From: Rhodopseudomonas palustris
Lineage (GTDB): Bacteria; Pseudomonadota; Alphaproteobacteria; Rhizobiales; Xanthobacteraceae
Reading direction: 5' to 3'
Assembly: GCA_016215605.1 (NCBI GenBank)
Contig: JACRJB010000053.1
Span: forward strand, 248,001-312,000
Length of the DNA stretch: 64,000 bases
In this document: one piece after another, positions 25,001-32,514 of the stretch
Layout of the letters: every line of letters begins with the position of its first letter
Numbering within the stretch: position 1 is the stretch's first letter
The notes under the pieces: model-generated
The model's input: only the letters and a program-made list of their open reading frames with translations
What the model was told of the DNA's origin: nothing
Databases searched by the model: none
Made by a program: the position numbers and the translations under genes

Positions 25001-26528
25001 GTGGCTGAGCGCGATCATGCCGGAGGCGGGGCTGCTGCACGATCCGGCGGCGCCGCGTCCGTCGGTCAGTGCGATCACCTTCGGCGATCGTCCGTTCACC
25101 GGCGGCGACGCCGCGCACAACGTCGCGACCTTCGTGGCGTTCTCGGCGAGCGGGCTCGCCAAGCTCGGCCTGCCTGCGCGCAGCGCCAATGACGGGCTGA
25201 CGACGTTTCCGACCGCGTTCAACATCGGCATGTCGCAGCGCGCCAACATCCTGCGCGACACCGGCTCGTCGCAGCCGGAGCGCTGGGACTGGGTCGACGC
25301 CGCGCTCGACGGCCATGGCGACGTGGCCGCGGCCGACGCTGCGCTGTTCGTCTACGGCAATTCGCCGGAGGTCTGCCGCGCCGCGCTCGATCAGCACGCC
25401 GCTTTGCTCGGCGGCCGCGACGCGCTGCTCTATGTCGTCGACACGCGGCCGGCCACGGTGGACGTCGAGGTGGAGGAGAACGGCGAGCGCAAGCGGAAGG
25501 TCGTCACCTCGCTCGACTACGAACATTTCGGCTTCGTCGACGGCATTTCGCAGCCGGTGATCCGCGGCACCCAGCGCTTCGCCAAGGGCGTGCCGGCGCG
25601 CGACATCGTCGAGCCCGGCGAGTTCATTCTCGGCTATCGCAACAACCAGGGCTACTTCCCGCCGAGCGCCACGGTGGCCAGCAGCTCCGACCCGGCCAAT
25701 CATCTGCCGATCCTGCCCGACGCGCTGCCGAGCCGGTTTCCGAACTTCCGCTCCGACACGCCGGCGAAACCGGTGCGCGATTTCGGCCGCAACGGCACCT
25801 TCCTGGCGATCCGGCAATTCGTCCAGGACGTCGACGGCTTCAAGGCGTTCACCGAAGCCAAGGCGCAGGAGCTGTCGAAATATCGCGACCTCGCCGCGGT
25901 GATCGGCGAGCCGCCGACCGCCGACTGGGTGGCGGCGAAGATGATGGGACGATGGCGCAGCGGCGTGCCGCTGGTCGACAAACCGAATTCGACCAGCTTC
26001 AACAATCGGCGCGGCAAGTCGCGCAACGACGCCGATCGCGCCTACGACCGCGACAACGACTTCAGCTACGGCCAGGACGATCCGCAGGGGCTGCATTGTC
26101 CGTTCGGCGCGCATATCCGCCGCGCCAATCCGCGCGACAGCCTGCAGCCCGACGATCCGATGCAGCAGCAACTGACCGCGCGGCACCGGCTGCTGCGCCG
26201 CGGCCGTTCGTTCGAGACCGGGGGCGAGGGCGGCAAGCCGGAGAAGGGCCTGCTGTTCGTCGCGGTCTGCGCCGACGTCGAACGCCAGTTCGAACTGGTG
26301 CAGCAGAGTTGGGTGTCGTCGCCGTCGTTCCACGGCCTCAGCGGCGAGCCCGATCCGATCATCTCGTCGGCGCCCGACGATCCGGAGGAAGCACGCGTCT
26401 TCACCATCCCGACCGCCGCCGGCCCGCTGACGCTGCACGGCATCCACAGCTACGTCACGGTCAAAGGCGGCGGTTACTTCTTCATGCCGAGCAGGTCAGC
26501 TTTGCAGTATCTGATCGATCTAAGGTGA
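22056..26528 (+). CDS. Cytochrome P450 / membrane anchor / DyP-type peroxidase fusion protein
   Basis: 1490 residues in one uninterrupted frame. Residues 1-435 are a P450: ExxR as EAGR (306-309) and heme loop FGDGAHACLG with Cys383. The I-helix reads LVTGFIPTNTLAAG without the usual acidic residue. Residues 440-670 include LIHFASMTLI and may be a ferredoxin-like accessory domain. Two membrane segments lie near 683-704 and 715-743. Residues 825-950 (PPGTDKLIFLANYDGSWESY) precede a DyP peroxidase (about 955-1490) with GFVDG (1159-1163), EFILGYRNNQG and heme-ligand candidate His1353 in FGAHIRRANPRD. Both heme sites look intact. No redox partner is fused. Likely use: peroxide-dependent oxidation at the inner membrane, substrate unknown. 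The start lies 41 bp after the regulator gene. Confidence 0.88.
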   Translation: MLTLKYYDAIKKAQSDTASAAPAPLTPFDLDDLGADTTLKRWTTWGFGWLLRGALHLFREVWPNPQFGRLIVVTRDSDVRDVLAQPGLYEVPYGLEMTELAGGTNFVLGLEGPDHDRQNAIIRSVLRPSDLGRIRQLSAHYTGILLDASGGRIDVMKDLMTRVATETCCGYFGLDPDDPDAFAEWAMSISALLFADPFGNAATRRLALNGAAQVREVIDRAIARARAAPETDTVVGRLVAQLGDGVVTEGEIRAILVGLVTGFIPTNTLAAGKMLEELLGRPGVWKDAIDCAGRDDVAGLEAILLEAGRLNPALAPGQWRYATADGVIAHNTSRQRRVKAGSVLMVATMSALRDKRAFVSPGAFRADRPNQSGLMFGDGAHACLGMHVAIAQITEVFHGLLKQSGLRAAAGSTGAIGWVGPFPRRLDMEFEPRVAPQTQNMIVICAPVRGGADLDSLRAQIAALGNPAKPELVAAFAATGLIHFASMTLIDAGTADQPAPHLLLELNADGAADAAIRAVVREAGAWLGPIFAQADAPAGTALIDILRDNTLDLQTRPWGAIGLNFNGTPEFAVADIVRQRELAQFATDALEEYLKNHACLGSRAMVALGYVRKLIKQDPELKRLIDQSPESPRKARLQDLFARGAAFTAYLIRPSRRRLQISDWVPRTGTESLLAMANSTTFRWIGAIVVGLVLIASQAIYFAIEPYSDATYTGRIALAVVGGLLLVALKLAVLGGLFLLVLRWYENSDVPDDSDPDLAKVRAIAASENHPGFVQNHITAVTALKPGWFRKLTLALSLWGIKELVTNFYRPGFVLNMGTIHKAKWFRPPGTDKLIFLANYDGSWESYLEDFVMKAHAGQSAAWSNGVGFPRTRFLIYDGAQDGDRFKRWVRRQQVPTQFWFNRYPKLTTDEIRRNAMIHDGLVRASTDSAARAWLDCFGSMTRPDDAIETPEVQSLVFRAMGQLDYTATALLRLPADQAGKAWLSAIMPEAGLLHDPAAPRPSVSAITFGDRPFTGGDAAHNVATFVAFSASGLAKLGLPARSANDGLTTFPTAFNIGMSQRANILRDTGSSQPERWDWVDAALDGHGDVAAADAALFVYGNSPEVCRAALDQHAALLGGRDALLYVVDTRPATVDVEVEENGERKRKVVTSLDYEHFGFVDGISQPVIRGTQRFAKGVPARDIVEPGEFILGYRNNQGYFPPSATVASSSDPANHLPILPDALPSRFPNFRSDTPAKPVRDFGRNGTFLAIRQFVQDVDGFKAFTEAKAQELSKYRDLAAVIGEPPTADWVAAKMMGRWRSGVPLVDKPNSTSFNNRRGKSRNDADRAYDRDNDFSYGQDDPQGLHCPFGAHIRRANPRDSLQPDDPMQQQLTARHRLLRRGRSFETGGEGGKPEKGLLFVAVCADVERQFELVQQSWVSSPSFHGLSGEPDPIISSAPDDPEEARVFTIPTAAGPLTLHGIHSYVTVKGGGYFFMPSRSALQYLIDLR

Positions 26529-26691
26529 GCGCGCTGCCGAGCCGGGGCGTCTCGACCCATGATGTTGCACGGACTCAGCCCCTCATGGTGAAGAGCATCG
26601 CGCAGCGATGCGTCTCGAACCATAGAGACGGGCACAACCTTGGCCCTCATGGTGAGGAGCCCGGCGTCGCGCCGCGCGCCCACCTCGCGTT

Positions 26692-26843
26692 CGTCATTCC
26701 GGGGCGCGCAGCGAAGCTGCGCGAACCCGGAATCCATAAATACCGTAGCCGCGTTGAGGGCACGATGTCGCGGCCCTGTCGACAACGCGACGTTAGTGGC
26801 TATGGATTCCGGGTTCGCCGCTGCGCGGCGCCCCGGAATGACG
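26692..26843. repeat. Palindromic intergenic repeat, CGTCATTCCGGGGCGCG type
   Basis: The left arm CGTCATTCCGGGGCGCGCAG with CGAACCCGGAATCCATA pairs with TATGGATTCCGGGTTCG and GGCGCCCCGGAATGACG. The two arms are separated by about 60 bp. It is the same architectural class as the CGTCATGGCCGGG and CGTCATTGCCGGG repeats in this window. Confidence 0.85.
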
Positions 26844-26876
26844 GAGGCGAGAGGCTTTCCGGGTAATCGTCAGTTT

Positions 26877-27028
26877 CGTGTCCCGCACGCGGTGCAGCGC
26901 GCAGCGCTGCGCCGCAGATGCGGGACCCCGGTTTTCTGACTGCAAGGCGGTGACCATCGTGAGGGCGCGAACCGGGGTCCCGGATCTGCGCAGCGGCACT
27001 GCGTGCCGCAGCGCGTCCGGAACACGGG
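26877..27028. repeat. GTGTCCCGCACGCG repeat element, copy 1
   Basis: Begins CGTGTCCCGCACGCGGTGCAG, contains GCAGATGCGGGACCCCGGT, and closes with ACCGGGGTCCCGGATC and CGCGTCCGGAACACGG, giving an imperfect long inverted repeat. A second copy lies at 27568-27740, on the far side of the candidate RNA. Confidence 0.8.
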
Positions 27029-27041
27029 CCATGATTGACTC

Positions 27042-27069
27042 TTGACAATAATCCTATTATGATTATAGT
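27042..27069 (+). promoter_or_regulatory. Sigma-70-type promoter, TTGACA-N16-TATAGT
   Basis: A near-consensus -35 (TTGACA, 27042-27047) and -10 (TATAGT, 27064-27069) with a 16-base, AT-rich spacer, in an otherwise GC-rich island. It is the clearest vegetative promoter I saw in this window. It reads toward 27076 and beyond, where no convincing ORF exists. Confidence 0.6.
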
Positions 27070-27075
27070 CCGTAC

Positions 27076-27560
27076 TGTCCTGTCCGTGAGGGGCGCTTCT
27101 CGAGGGCGCTTTTGAAGCGGGACAGATCGGCGGGTTGGGTAACCAGCCCGGAACGATGGTTCGACGAAGCCGGCATGGTGCTGGCGCAGTCGAACGGACG
27201 CGGCGTCCTGCGCGCTGTGCCTCGCAAGCACGCGTCCGGGAGGCTTCGGGTACCCGTCCGGGCCTACTACGAGGCTCTGCGACTTGTTAGTTCGCTGGAC
27301 GGGGGCAGGCGAAGGCGGCGTAATCCGCCGGATCAGTGGGGTTTCATTACCCTTGCCTGTCCCCGGAAGCACGGGCCTGAAAGCCGAAAATCGCCGCGGT
27401 GGGCGCGCCGGAAGGCGTTGCGCGATGGTCCGCAAAGCCATCGCGACACTCACCACCTTTGCGCCGACCGGCGCGCCCCCACCCCTCGCTGTGAAGCGAC
27501 GGGTGCAAAGCTCGGACGCTCCGGCGCCGCGAGAAGGAGTTCGCTTGGCTGTTTGACAGT
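27076..27560 (+). ncRNA. Candidate structured non-coding RNA (unrecognised)
   Basis: Sequence downstream of the promoter at 27042, bounded by repeat copies on both sides. Visible hairpins: 27131-27150, an 8-bp stem (one G-U) closed by GUAA, a GNRA tetraloop; 27196-27208, GGACG-CGG-CGTCC; 27421-27445, a perfect 8-bp stem CGCGATGG/CCATCGCG with a 9-base loop. I do not recognise it as RNase P RNA, tmRNA, SRP RNA, 6S RNA or a group II intron domain V. The ends are guesses. It could instead be a degenerate mobile element. The ORF frame through it (from 27112) has no family I know. Confidence 0.35.
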
Positions 27561-27567
27561 GCAACAC

Positions 27568-27740
27568 CGTGTCCCGCACGCGGCGCAGCGCGCAGCGGTG
27601 CGCCGCAGATGCGGGACCCCGGTCCTGTCTTCGCCAGGGCGGAACAGCCGATGATCGGTGGCGAGCAAAAAACCGGGGCCCCGGATCAGCAGCGCACCAC
27701 GCCGCGAAGAGCGGCGCGCTGCGCAGCATCCGGGGCACGG
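27568..27740. repeat. GTGTCCCGCACGCG repeat element, copy 2
   Basis: Begins CGTGTCCCGCACGCGGCGCAG with the same core GCAGATGCGGGACCCCGGT as copy 1 at 26877, followed by AACCGGGGCCCCGGATC and CATCCGGGGCACGG. The middle differs from copy 1. Both copies have the same orientation and flank the promoter and candidate RNA. Confidence 0.8.
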
Positions 27741-27902
27741 AGTTCGCGACACGCCGCAGCGAAGAAGGCCTTTCGAAGAAGATGGATTGCCGGGTCAAGC
27801 CCGGCAATGACGATTCGTGACTGGGAGGCACGACGACGCAAATTGTGCGGCAGTGTAAGATGATGTCGCAGCGAAGCTGCGCCAGGCGCCGCTCCGCGCG
27901 GC

Positions 27903-28628
27903 TCAGATCGCCTGCGCGACCTGCTCCAGGCCCATGGCGCGGGCGAGTTTGCGGACTTCCTGCTTCTGGTCTTCGCGCAGCTGGAACAGCAGCGGCATCG
28001 CGGCGTATTTCAGCTGCTGCACTTCGGCGCTGTCGGGATCGATCGGCGGCGGGCCGCTGTCGGCGACGGCGCGGGTCGCGTGCAGCTTGCGGCCGATCGC
28101 GCGCAGCGCCTGCTCGACCGACGGCCAGTAATATTCCTGCGACGACGACAGGTTCAGCCGGCCCTTGATCTGACTGATCTGCGCGTCGCTGAGCAGCGCC
28201 GGCGGCTTCGGCTTGGCGACCGGCCTCGGCTTCTGCACCGGCGCGGTGGCGATCACCGGCGGCAATGCGGTCACCGCCGCGGCCTTGGCGGCCGGATCGG
28301 CCGGCGCATCGGTCACGATCGCGCCGGCGTCGGCGGAGGCGTAAGCCAGCTGCACCGGCTTCGGCAGCGCGCCGGTGGGCTCGGCGACGGCCTGCTCGGC
28401 GTCCTGCGCCGGCGGCGCGGCATCGTCGACGGCCTGCGGCTCGGCCGCCGCGGCAGTCCGCACCAGCTTGTCGGCCTTGCTGTCGCGGTTCGCGACAGGG
28501 CTCGCGATCGTCGCGCCGGCGAAACCGGGGCCTGCGGCGGGGACGCTCTCGCGCGCCAGTATCGTCGCGGCCGAGGCGCCGGCAATCAGCAGGCACACCA
28601 GGGCCAGAAGAGTCGCTGCTTTGGTCAA
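27903..28628 (-). CDS. Conserved hypothetical secreted or membrane-anchored protein
   Basis: 241 residues. I use the TTG at 28628, which has GGAG six bases upstream and gives an N-terminal hydrophobic segment (KAATLLALVCLLIAGASAATILA) as signal or anchor; the longer track start adds an unlikely Arg/Pro-rich stretch. Residues about 40-150 are a low-complexity Ala/Pro linker. The C-terminal 90 residues are a compact helical part (LLSDAQISQIKGRLNLS, EVQQLKYAAMPLLFQLREDQ split). The architecture suggests a periplasmic domain on a flexible tether. Function not recognised. Confidence 0.65.
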   Translation of the reverse strand: MTKAATLLALVCLLIAGASAATILARESVPAAGPGFAGATIASPVANRDSKADKLVRTAAAAEPQAVDDAAPPAQDAEQAVAEPTGALPKPVQLAYASADAGAIVTDAPADPAAKAAAVTALPPVIATAPVQKPRPVAKPKPPALLSDAQISQIKGRLNLSSSQEYYWPSVEQALRAIGRKLHATRAVADSGPPPIDPDSAEVQQLKYAAMPLLFQLREDQKQEVRKLARAMGLEQVAQAI

Positions 28629-28761
28629 GCTGGTCTCCGTCGCGGTGACGAACGCCTGTCCGTCTCGCCTATAAATGCAGAAGAAATATGGCCCGGCACC
28701 GAATACCGGTGCCGGTGCGGGCCGCGGCCGGCCGCCGGCGAGTTCCGTGATGTGCGGGCGG

Positions 28762-29001
28762 TCAGGCCGCGACGTTGAGCTCGTAGGCTTCCTGGATGTC
28801 GGAGACGATCTCGGAGGCTTCCCACAGCGCATCCGGCGCGACCGCCTGAATGCTGATCGTCCAGTTGCCGCCCTTGCGGGTGCGCGGCGTCGAGACGATC
28901 TCGAACCGCACGTCGCGGCACAGCGGGTGCCGGTACAGCGCGCGCGCCACCCGAGTGCGGATCTCGTCGAGAGTCGCGGGAGTCTTTTCCGAGTACAACA
29001 T
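28762..29001 (-). CDS. Small conserved hypothetical protein
   Basis: 79 residues from the ATG at 29001 (the track start at 29043 adds 14). The sequence has a mixed alpha/beta look: ATLDEIRTRVARALYRHP, DVRFEIVSTPR, NWTISIQAVAPDALWEA, EIVSDIQEAYEL. Soluble, no signal peptide. Codon use and composition match the neighbouring genes, which supports it as real. No function recognised. It lies 133 bp upstream of the preceding secreted protein on the same strand. Confidence 0.6.
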   Translation of the reverse strand: MLYSEKTPATLDEIRTRVARALYRHPLCRDVRFEIVSTPRTRKGGNWTISIQAVAPDALWEASEIVSDIQEAYELNVAA

Positions 29002-29137
29002 GCCAGCGTCCACTTCGATGCCGAGGTGCCGGCGCGGCTGCATCGAAGCGTCGAGGCCCCCGCAGCGCGGCAGGCCTATTGTTGGTCCCGGGATGGTTAA
29101 CGCGCGGTTTAAGCGGGCGTGGCCGGATCTCGTAGAA

Positions 29138-29914
29138 CTACGGGCGCTGCTCGATCACCAGGTTCTGGATCGCCCGGCCGAAGTAACCCTGGACGTCGGC
29201 GAGCCGCGACGACGCGGTGCCGGCGCCGTCCGGCCCGAGCCACATCTCGGAGTTCAGCAGGATCCAGTCGCCGACCGGCTGCCGCGCCAGAAACACGTTG
29301 AGGTCGGCGTTGATGAAGGTCCAGTGCTTGAAGTCGAGCACCGACGAGGTCGCGTTGCTGAAGTCGGAGGCGATCACCGCGCGCATCAGCTGCGAGGTCG
29401 GCCGGCCCTCGATCAGCGGCCGGTCGGCGCGATACCAGGTCTTGCCGGGGCCGATCGAGCCGAACCCGCCCTGGACCTTGCGCAGCGACATCCCGCCGAC
29501 GAACGGATTGCGGGTGAAGCCGACATCGAGCGGCGGGCAGTCGTCGGGCAGCGGCACATCGAGTTCGGGATGCTCGATGTGATCCGGCAGCTCCGGCGGC
29601 GCGTTGCGGACCTTGAGCACGCTGGCGCTCGCCACCACGACGCCGTTCGAGAACAGCCGCACCGCGCAGAGCTGGATCTTGCGGCCCTCGCGCAGCACCT
29701 CGGTGTCGAAGGTCAGCGGCGCGACCGGCACCGGCCGCAGCAGATCGACGGTGACCCGCACCACATGCATCGGCACCGGCGTCGGAATCTCCTCGGCCAG
29801 ATGCGCCACCAGCGCCGACGGCGGCGAGCCGTGCTGCATGGTCGGATTCCACGGCCCGGCGGCGTGCCCGCTGGTCTCGATCGCATTGCCGTCGATGCGG
29901 AAGATCGCGTCCAT
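29138..29914 (-). CDS. Acyl-CoA thioesterase family protein (TesB-like double hotdog)
   Basis: 258 residues with two hotdog-like halves. The N-terminal half carries GPWNPTMQHGSPPSALVAHL, the substrate-pocket segment of this group, and RVTVDLLRPVPVAPLTFDTEVLREGRKIQL. The C-terminal half carries LMRAVIASDFSNATSS, FINADLNVFLAR and a final ADVQGYFGRAIQNLVIEQR. Such proteins hydrolyse acyl-CoA thioesters; the acyl group is unknown. It is followed downstream by the small hypothetical gene. The opposite-strand ORF at 28850 is a shadow. Confidence 0.82.
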   Translation of the reverse strand: MDAIFRIDGNAIETSGHAAGPWNPTMQHGSPPSALVAHLAEEIPTPVPMHVVRVTVDLLRPVPVAPLTFDTEVLREGRKIQLCAVRLFSNGVVVASASVLKVRNAPPELPDHIEHPELDVPLPDDCPPLDVGFTRNPFVGGMSLRKVQGGFGSIGPGKTWYRADRPLIEGRPTSQLMRAVIASDFSNATSSVLDFKHWTFINADLNVFLARQPVGDWILLNSEMWLGPDGAGTASSRLADVQGYFGRAIQNLVIEQRP

Positions 29915-29950
29915 CAGTTCATCGTCCGATCGTCACCGGCATTGGTCGAC

Positions 29951-30074
29951 CCTCTCCCCTTGTGGGAGAGGGTGCCCGCGCAAAGCGCGGGCGGGTGAGG
30001 GGTCGCTTCGCGCGCGGCGCCCCCTCATCCGGCGCGGACGTTGTCCGCGCCACCTTCTCCCACAAGGGGAGAAG
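29951..30074. repeat. Intergenic repeat, CCTCTCCCCTTGTGGGAGAGG type
   Basis: Starts CCTCTCCCCTTGTGGGAGAGG and ends CTTCTCCCACAAGGGGAGAAG, with GC-rich hairpins between (CCCGCGCAAAGCGCGGG; GCGCGGACGTTGTCCGCGC). It fills most of the gap between the thioesterase and the nitronate monooxygenase genes. Confidence 0.8.
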
Positions 30075-30108
30075 GGAAGAGCGTCGCGGCGCCGAGTGCG
30101 TCGCGCGA

Positions 30109-31080
30109 CTACGCCAGCGGCGGGTCGATCGCGGCGTCGTATTCCTGCTTGAAGCGGGCGACCAGTTCGGCGACCGGCACGATGCCGGTGATGCTGCCGA
30201 CGCCCTGGCCGGCGCCCCAGATTTCCTTCCAGGCCTTCGGCTTGGCGCGCTCGCCGGATTCGTCGGTGCCGAAGTTCATCTTCGACGGATCGGACTGTTC
30301 GAGATTGTCCGGGTCCATGCCGGCGGCGACGATCGACGGCTTCAGATAGTTGCCGTGCACGCCGGTGAACAGATTGGAGTACACGATGTCGTCGGCGCCG
30401 GAGGTGGTGATCATCTCCTTGTAGCGCGGCACCGCGTTGGCTTCGTGGGTCGCGATGAAGGCCGAGCCGATATAGGCGAAGTCGGCGCCGAGCACGCGGG
30501 CGGCGCGGATCGCGCGGCCGTTGCCGATCGCGCCCGACAGCGCGATCGGGCCGTCGAACCAGCTCCGGGTCTCGGTGACGAAGGCGAACGGCGATTGCGT
30601 GCCGGCATGGCCGCCGGCGCCGGCCGCGACCAGGATCAGGCCGTCGGCGCCCTTCTCGACCGCCTTGTGGGCGAAGCGCTGGTTGATGACGTCGTGGAAG
30701 ACGATGCCGCCCCAATTATGCGCGGCCTGGTTCAGCTCCTCGCGGGCGCCGAGCGAGGTGATCAGCATCGGCACCTTGTGCTTCTCGCACAGCGCCAGAT
30801 CGGCATCGAGGCGGTTGTTGGATTTGTGGACGATCTGGTTGACGGCGAACGGCGCCGACGGACGCTCCGGATGCGCCTTGTCGTGCGCGGCGAGCTCCTC
30901 CTTGATGCGATGCAGCCATTCGTCGAGCAGCGCCGCGGGACGCGCGTTCAGCGACGGAAACGAGCCGACCACGCCGGCCTTGCACTGCGCGATCACCAGA
31001 TCGGGCGTCGAAATGATGAACAGCGGCGAGCCGATCACCGGGATCGACAGGCGGCCTTTGAACAATGCAGGCATGGGCAT
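30109..31080 (-). CDS. Nitronate monooxygenase / 2-nitropropane dioxygenase-like FMN protein
   Basis: 323 residues from the ATG at 31080, which has GAGGAG nine bases upstream. A TIM-barrel FMN enzyme: PVIGSPLFIISTPDLVIAQC near the start, VGSFPSLNARP, DGLILVAAGAGGHAGTQSP with the phosphate-binding glycines, and LSGAIGNGRAIRAARVLGADFAYIGSAFIAT. The family oxidises nitronates or acts as enoyl-reductase-like or quinone-reductase proteins; without the exact class the substrate is open. An acyl-CoA thioesterase lies downstream on the same strand, which hints at acyl or organic acid metabolism. Confidence 0.88.
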   Translation of the reverse strand: MPMPALFKGRLSIPVIGSPLFIISTPDLVIAQCKAGVVGSFPSLNARPAALLDEWLHRIKEELAAHDKAHPERPSAPFAVNQIVHKSNNRLDADLALCEKHKVPMLITSLGAREELNQAAHNWGGIVFHDVINQRFAHKAVEKGADGLILVAAGAGGHAGTQSPFAFVTETRSWFDGPIALSGAIGNGRAIRAARVLGADFAYIGSAFIATHEANAVPRYKEMITTSGADDIVYSNLFTGVHGNYLKPSIVAAGMDPDNLEQSDPSKMNFGTDESGERAKPKAWKEIWGAGQGVGSITGIVPVAELVARFKQEYDAAIDPPLA

Positions 31081-31213
31081 TCCGGATGTCTCCTCTTGTT
31101 GTGTTTGGCGGTGCAACCGCGGCGACACAAAAGCAAGTGAGTAACCGGCCCGCAAGGCGGTTTTTAAGCAAAAGTGCAGCGGTTCGACGCAAGCGCGGCA
31201 AGAATCCGCGGCG

Positions 31214-31813
31214 CTACTGGCACCAAGCCCGTGTCACGAAATTTTCGGTGCGGCAGTCGCCGGGCTCGCGGGTGCGGCCGGGGATCAGCACCTTGGCCGA
31301 GCACTTCTCGGTGGCGTCGATCGCGAGGCTGCGGCCGTCCTGATAGCCCTTGCTCCGGCACAGGATCGCGGCGCCGGCGGCGCAATCCGCCCCGCCATTG
31401 GCCGAGGCCGGGCAGACCTGACGGCCGTTGACCATCGCCGGGATCGACGGCGAGGCCGACGGCGCAGGCGGCGGGGAGGGGGGTGACGGCGCGGCGGCGG
31501 GACGCGGCGGCTGCGGCGAAGCCGGCGCCGGTTGCGGCGCTGCCGGTGGTTGCGCCGGTTGCGCGGCCGGTGCGGCGGTAGAAGGCTCTGCCGGCGTGTC
31601 GGTCTTGCTGTCGGGCTTGACGAAATCCGGCAGCAGCGCCGTCGGATCCTTCAGCAGCTTGCCGATCTCGTTGACGAGGCCGGGATTCTCCCGCGGCGGC
31701 GTCGGTTCGGGCTGCTGCGCCAGTGCCGATCCGGATACCAGCAGCACAGTGATGGCAGCCGCAATCGGGCCGGGGCAGCGGCGAAGGACAGTCGGTCGGA
31801 ACAGAGCAGGCAT
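31214..31813 (-). CDS. Secreted Pro/Ala-rich protein with Cys-containing C-terminal domain
   Basis: 199 residues. A signal peptide (ITVLLVSGSALAQ) is followed by a short helical segment (LVNEIGKLLKDPTALLPDF), a Pro/Ala-rich linker (about residues 70-125) and a C-terminal 70-residue domain with five Cys (GRQVCPAS, ADCAAG, ILCRSKGY, KCSA, DCRTENF, then AWCQ at the end). The Cys content suggests disulfides in the periplasm. Conserved-looking but of unknown function; probably an envelope protein. Confidence 0.72.
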   Translation of the reverse strand: MPALFRPTVLRRCPGPIAAAITVLLVSGSALAQQPEPTPPRENPGLVNEIGKLLKDPTALLPDFVKPDSKTDTPAEPSTAAPAAQPAQPPAAPQPAPASPQPPRPAAAPSPPSPPPAPSASPSIPAMVNGRQVCPASANGGADCAAGAAILCRSKGYQDGRSLAIDATEKCSAKVLIPGRTREPGDCRTENFVTRAWCQ

Positions 31814-31862
31814 CGCGCCAGCCTATGCGGTTGTGCTGACGCCGAGAAGACGCGCCCGCCGG

Positions 31863-32480
31863 CTAGACCAGCTTGAGCGCGATGACGAAGCCGAGCACCA
31901 GCGCGACCGCGCCGATCGTCACCCACATCGTCAGCCGCTTCTCGATCTGCTCGCGGATCACCACGCCGTAGCGATTCAGCACGATCGCCACGATGAAGAA
32001 CCGGCCGCCGCGGGCGATGATCGAGAACAGAATGAACGACCAGATGTCGTAGCCGGCGAAGCCCGAGGTGATGGTCACGAGCTTGTAGGGGATCGGGGTG
32101 AGGCCCTTCAGCAAAATGATCCAGGCCCCCCACTGCGCGTAACCGGCGCGAAACGCCTCGACCTTGTCGCCATAGCCGTAGAGCTGGATCAGCCAGTGCC
32201 CGACCGAGTCGTACAGCAGAGCGCCGATCGCGTAGCCGACCACCCCGCCGAGCACCGAGGTCACGGTGCACAACGCGGCGTAGAACCACGCGCGCTCCGG
32301 CCGCGCCAGCGACATCGGGATCAGCATCACGTCCGGCGGGATCGGAAAGAACGAGCTCTCCGCGAAGGAGACCATCCCCAAAATCCAGAGGGCGTAGGGC
32401 TTGTGGGCGGCGTCGATGCACCAGTCGTAGATTCGTCTCAGCATGGGCGCGATCAACCACCCCGGAGCCGGTTTGTCCAT
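31863..32480 (-). CDS. DedA/YqaA-family inner-membrane protein
   Basis: 205 residues from the ATG at 32480 (the track start is 25 codons upstream). It has four to five hydrophobic segments and the SNARE-associated/VTT domain features: SFAESSFFPIPPDVMLIPM, GGVVGYAIGALLY, and LKGLTPIPYKLVTITSGFAG. Members move lipid carriers or affect membrane homeostasis; the YqaA subgroup has no settled substrate. It lies 34 bp downstream of hisE on the same strand. Confidence 0.88.
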   Translation of the reverse strand: MDKPAPGWLIAPMLRRIYDWCIDAAHKPYALWILGMVSFAESSFFPIPPDVMLIPMSLARPERAWFYAALCTVTSVLGGVVGYAIGALLYDSVGHWLIQLYGYGDKVEAFRAGYAQWGAWIILLKGLTPIPYKLVTITSGFAGYDIWSFILFSIIARGGRFFIVAIVLNRYGVVIREQIEKRLTMWVTIGAVALVLGFVIALKLV

Positions 32481-32514
32481 GCCACAGTTGTGACGGGGTC
32501 GGGAGAAAACGCGG

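Larger units (their letters stand above)
26529..27902. other. Gene-poor, repeat-rich island of about 1.4 kb
   Basis: I see no convincing protein gene here. It holds, in order: a CCTCATGGTGA(A/G)GAGC repeat occurring twice (26579 and 26645), a CGTCATTCCGGGG palindromic repeat, a GTGTCCCGCACGCG element, a promoter followed by about 480 bp with RNA-like hairpins, a second GTGTCCCGCACGCG element, and a half palindrome GGATTGCCGGGTCAAGCCCGG at 27784. The 180-residue ORF at 27112 runs from the RNA-like part into the second repeat and is very Arg-rich, so I do not treat it as a gene. Confidence 0.75.

Noticed and set aside
21876-26447. 1523-residue ORF on the minus strand
   Set aside because: It is the antisense shadow of the P450-DyP fusion and regulator genes, Arg/Ala/Asp-rich, with no recognisable domain.
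27076-27560. RNase P RNA, tmRNA or group II intron
   Set aside because: I looked for the conserved RNase P GAGGAAAGTCCGGGC core, the tmRNA ends and an intron domain V hairpin and found none.
27112-27654. 180-residue ORF in the repeat island
   Set aside because: Arg-rich, crosses from the RNA-like part into a repeat element, and its coding frame has no recognised family; treated as non-coding.
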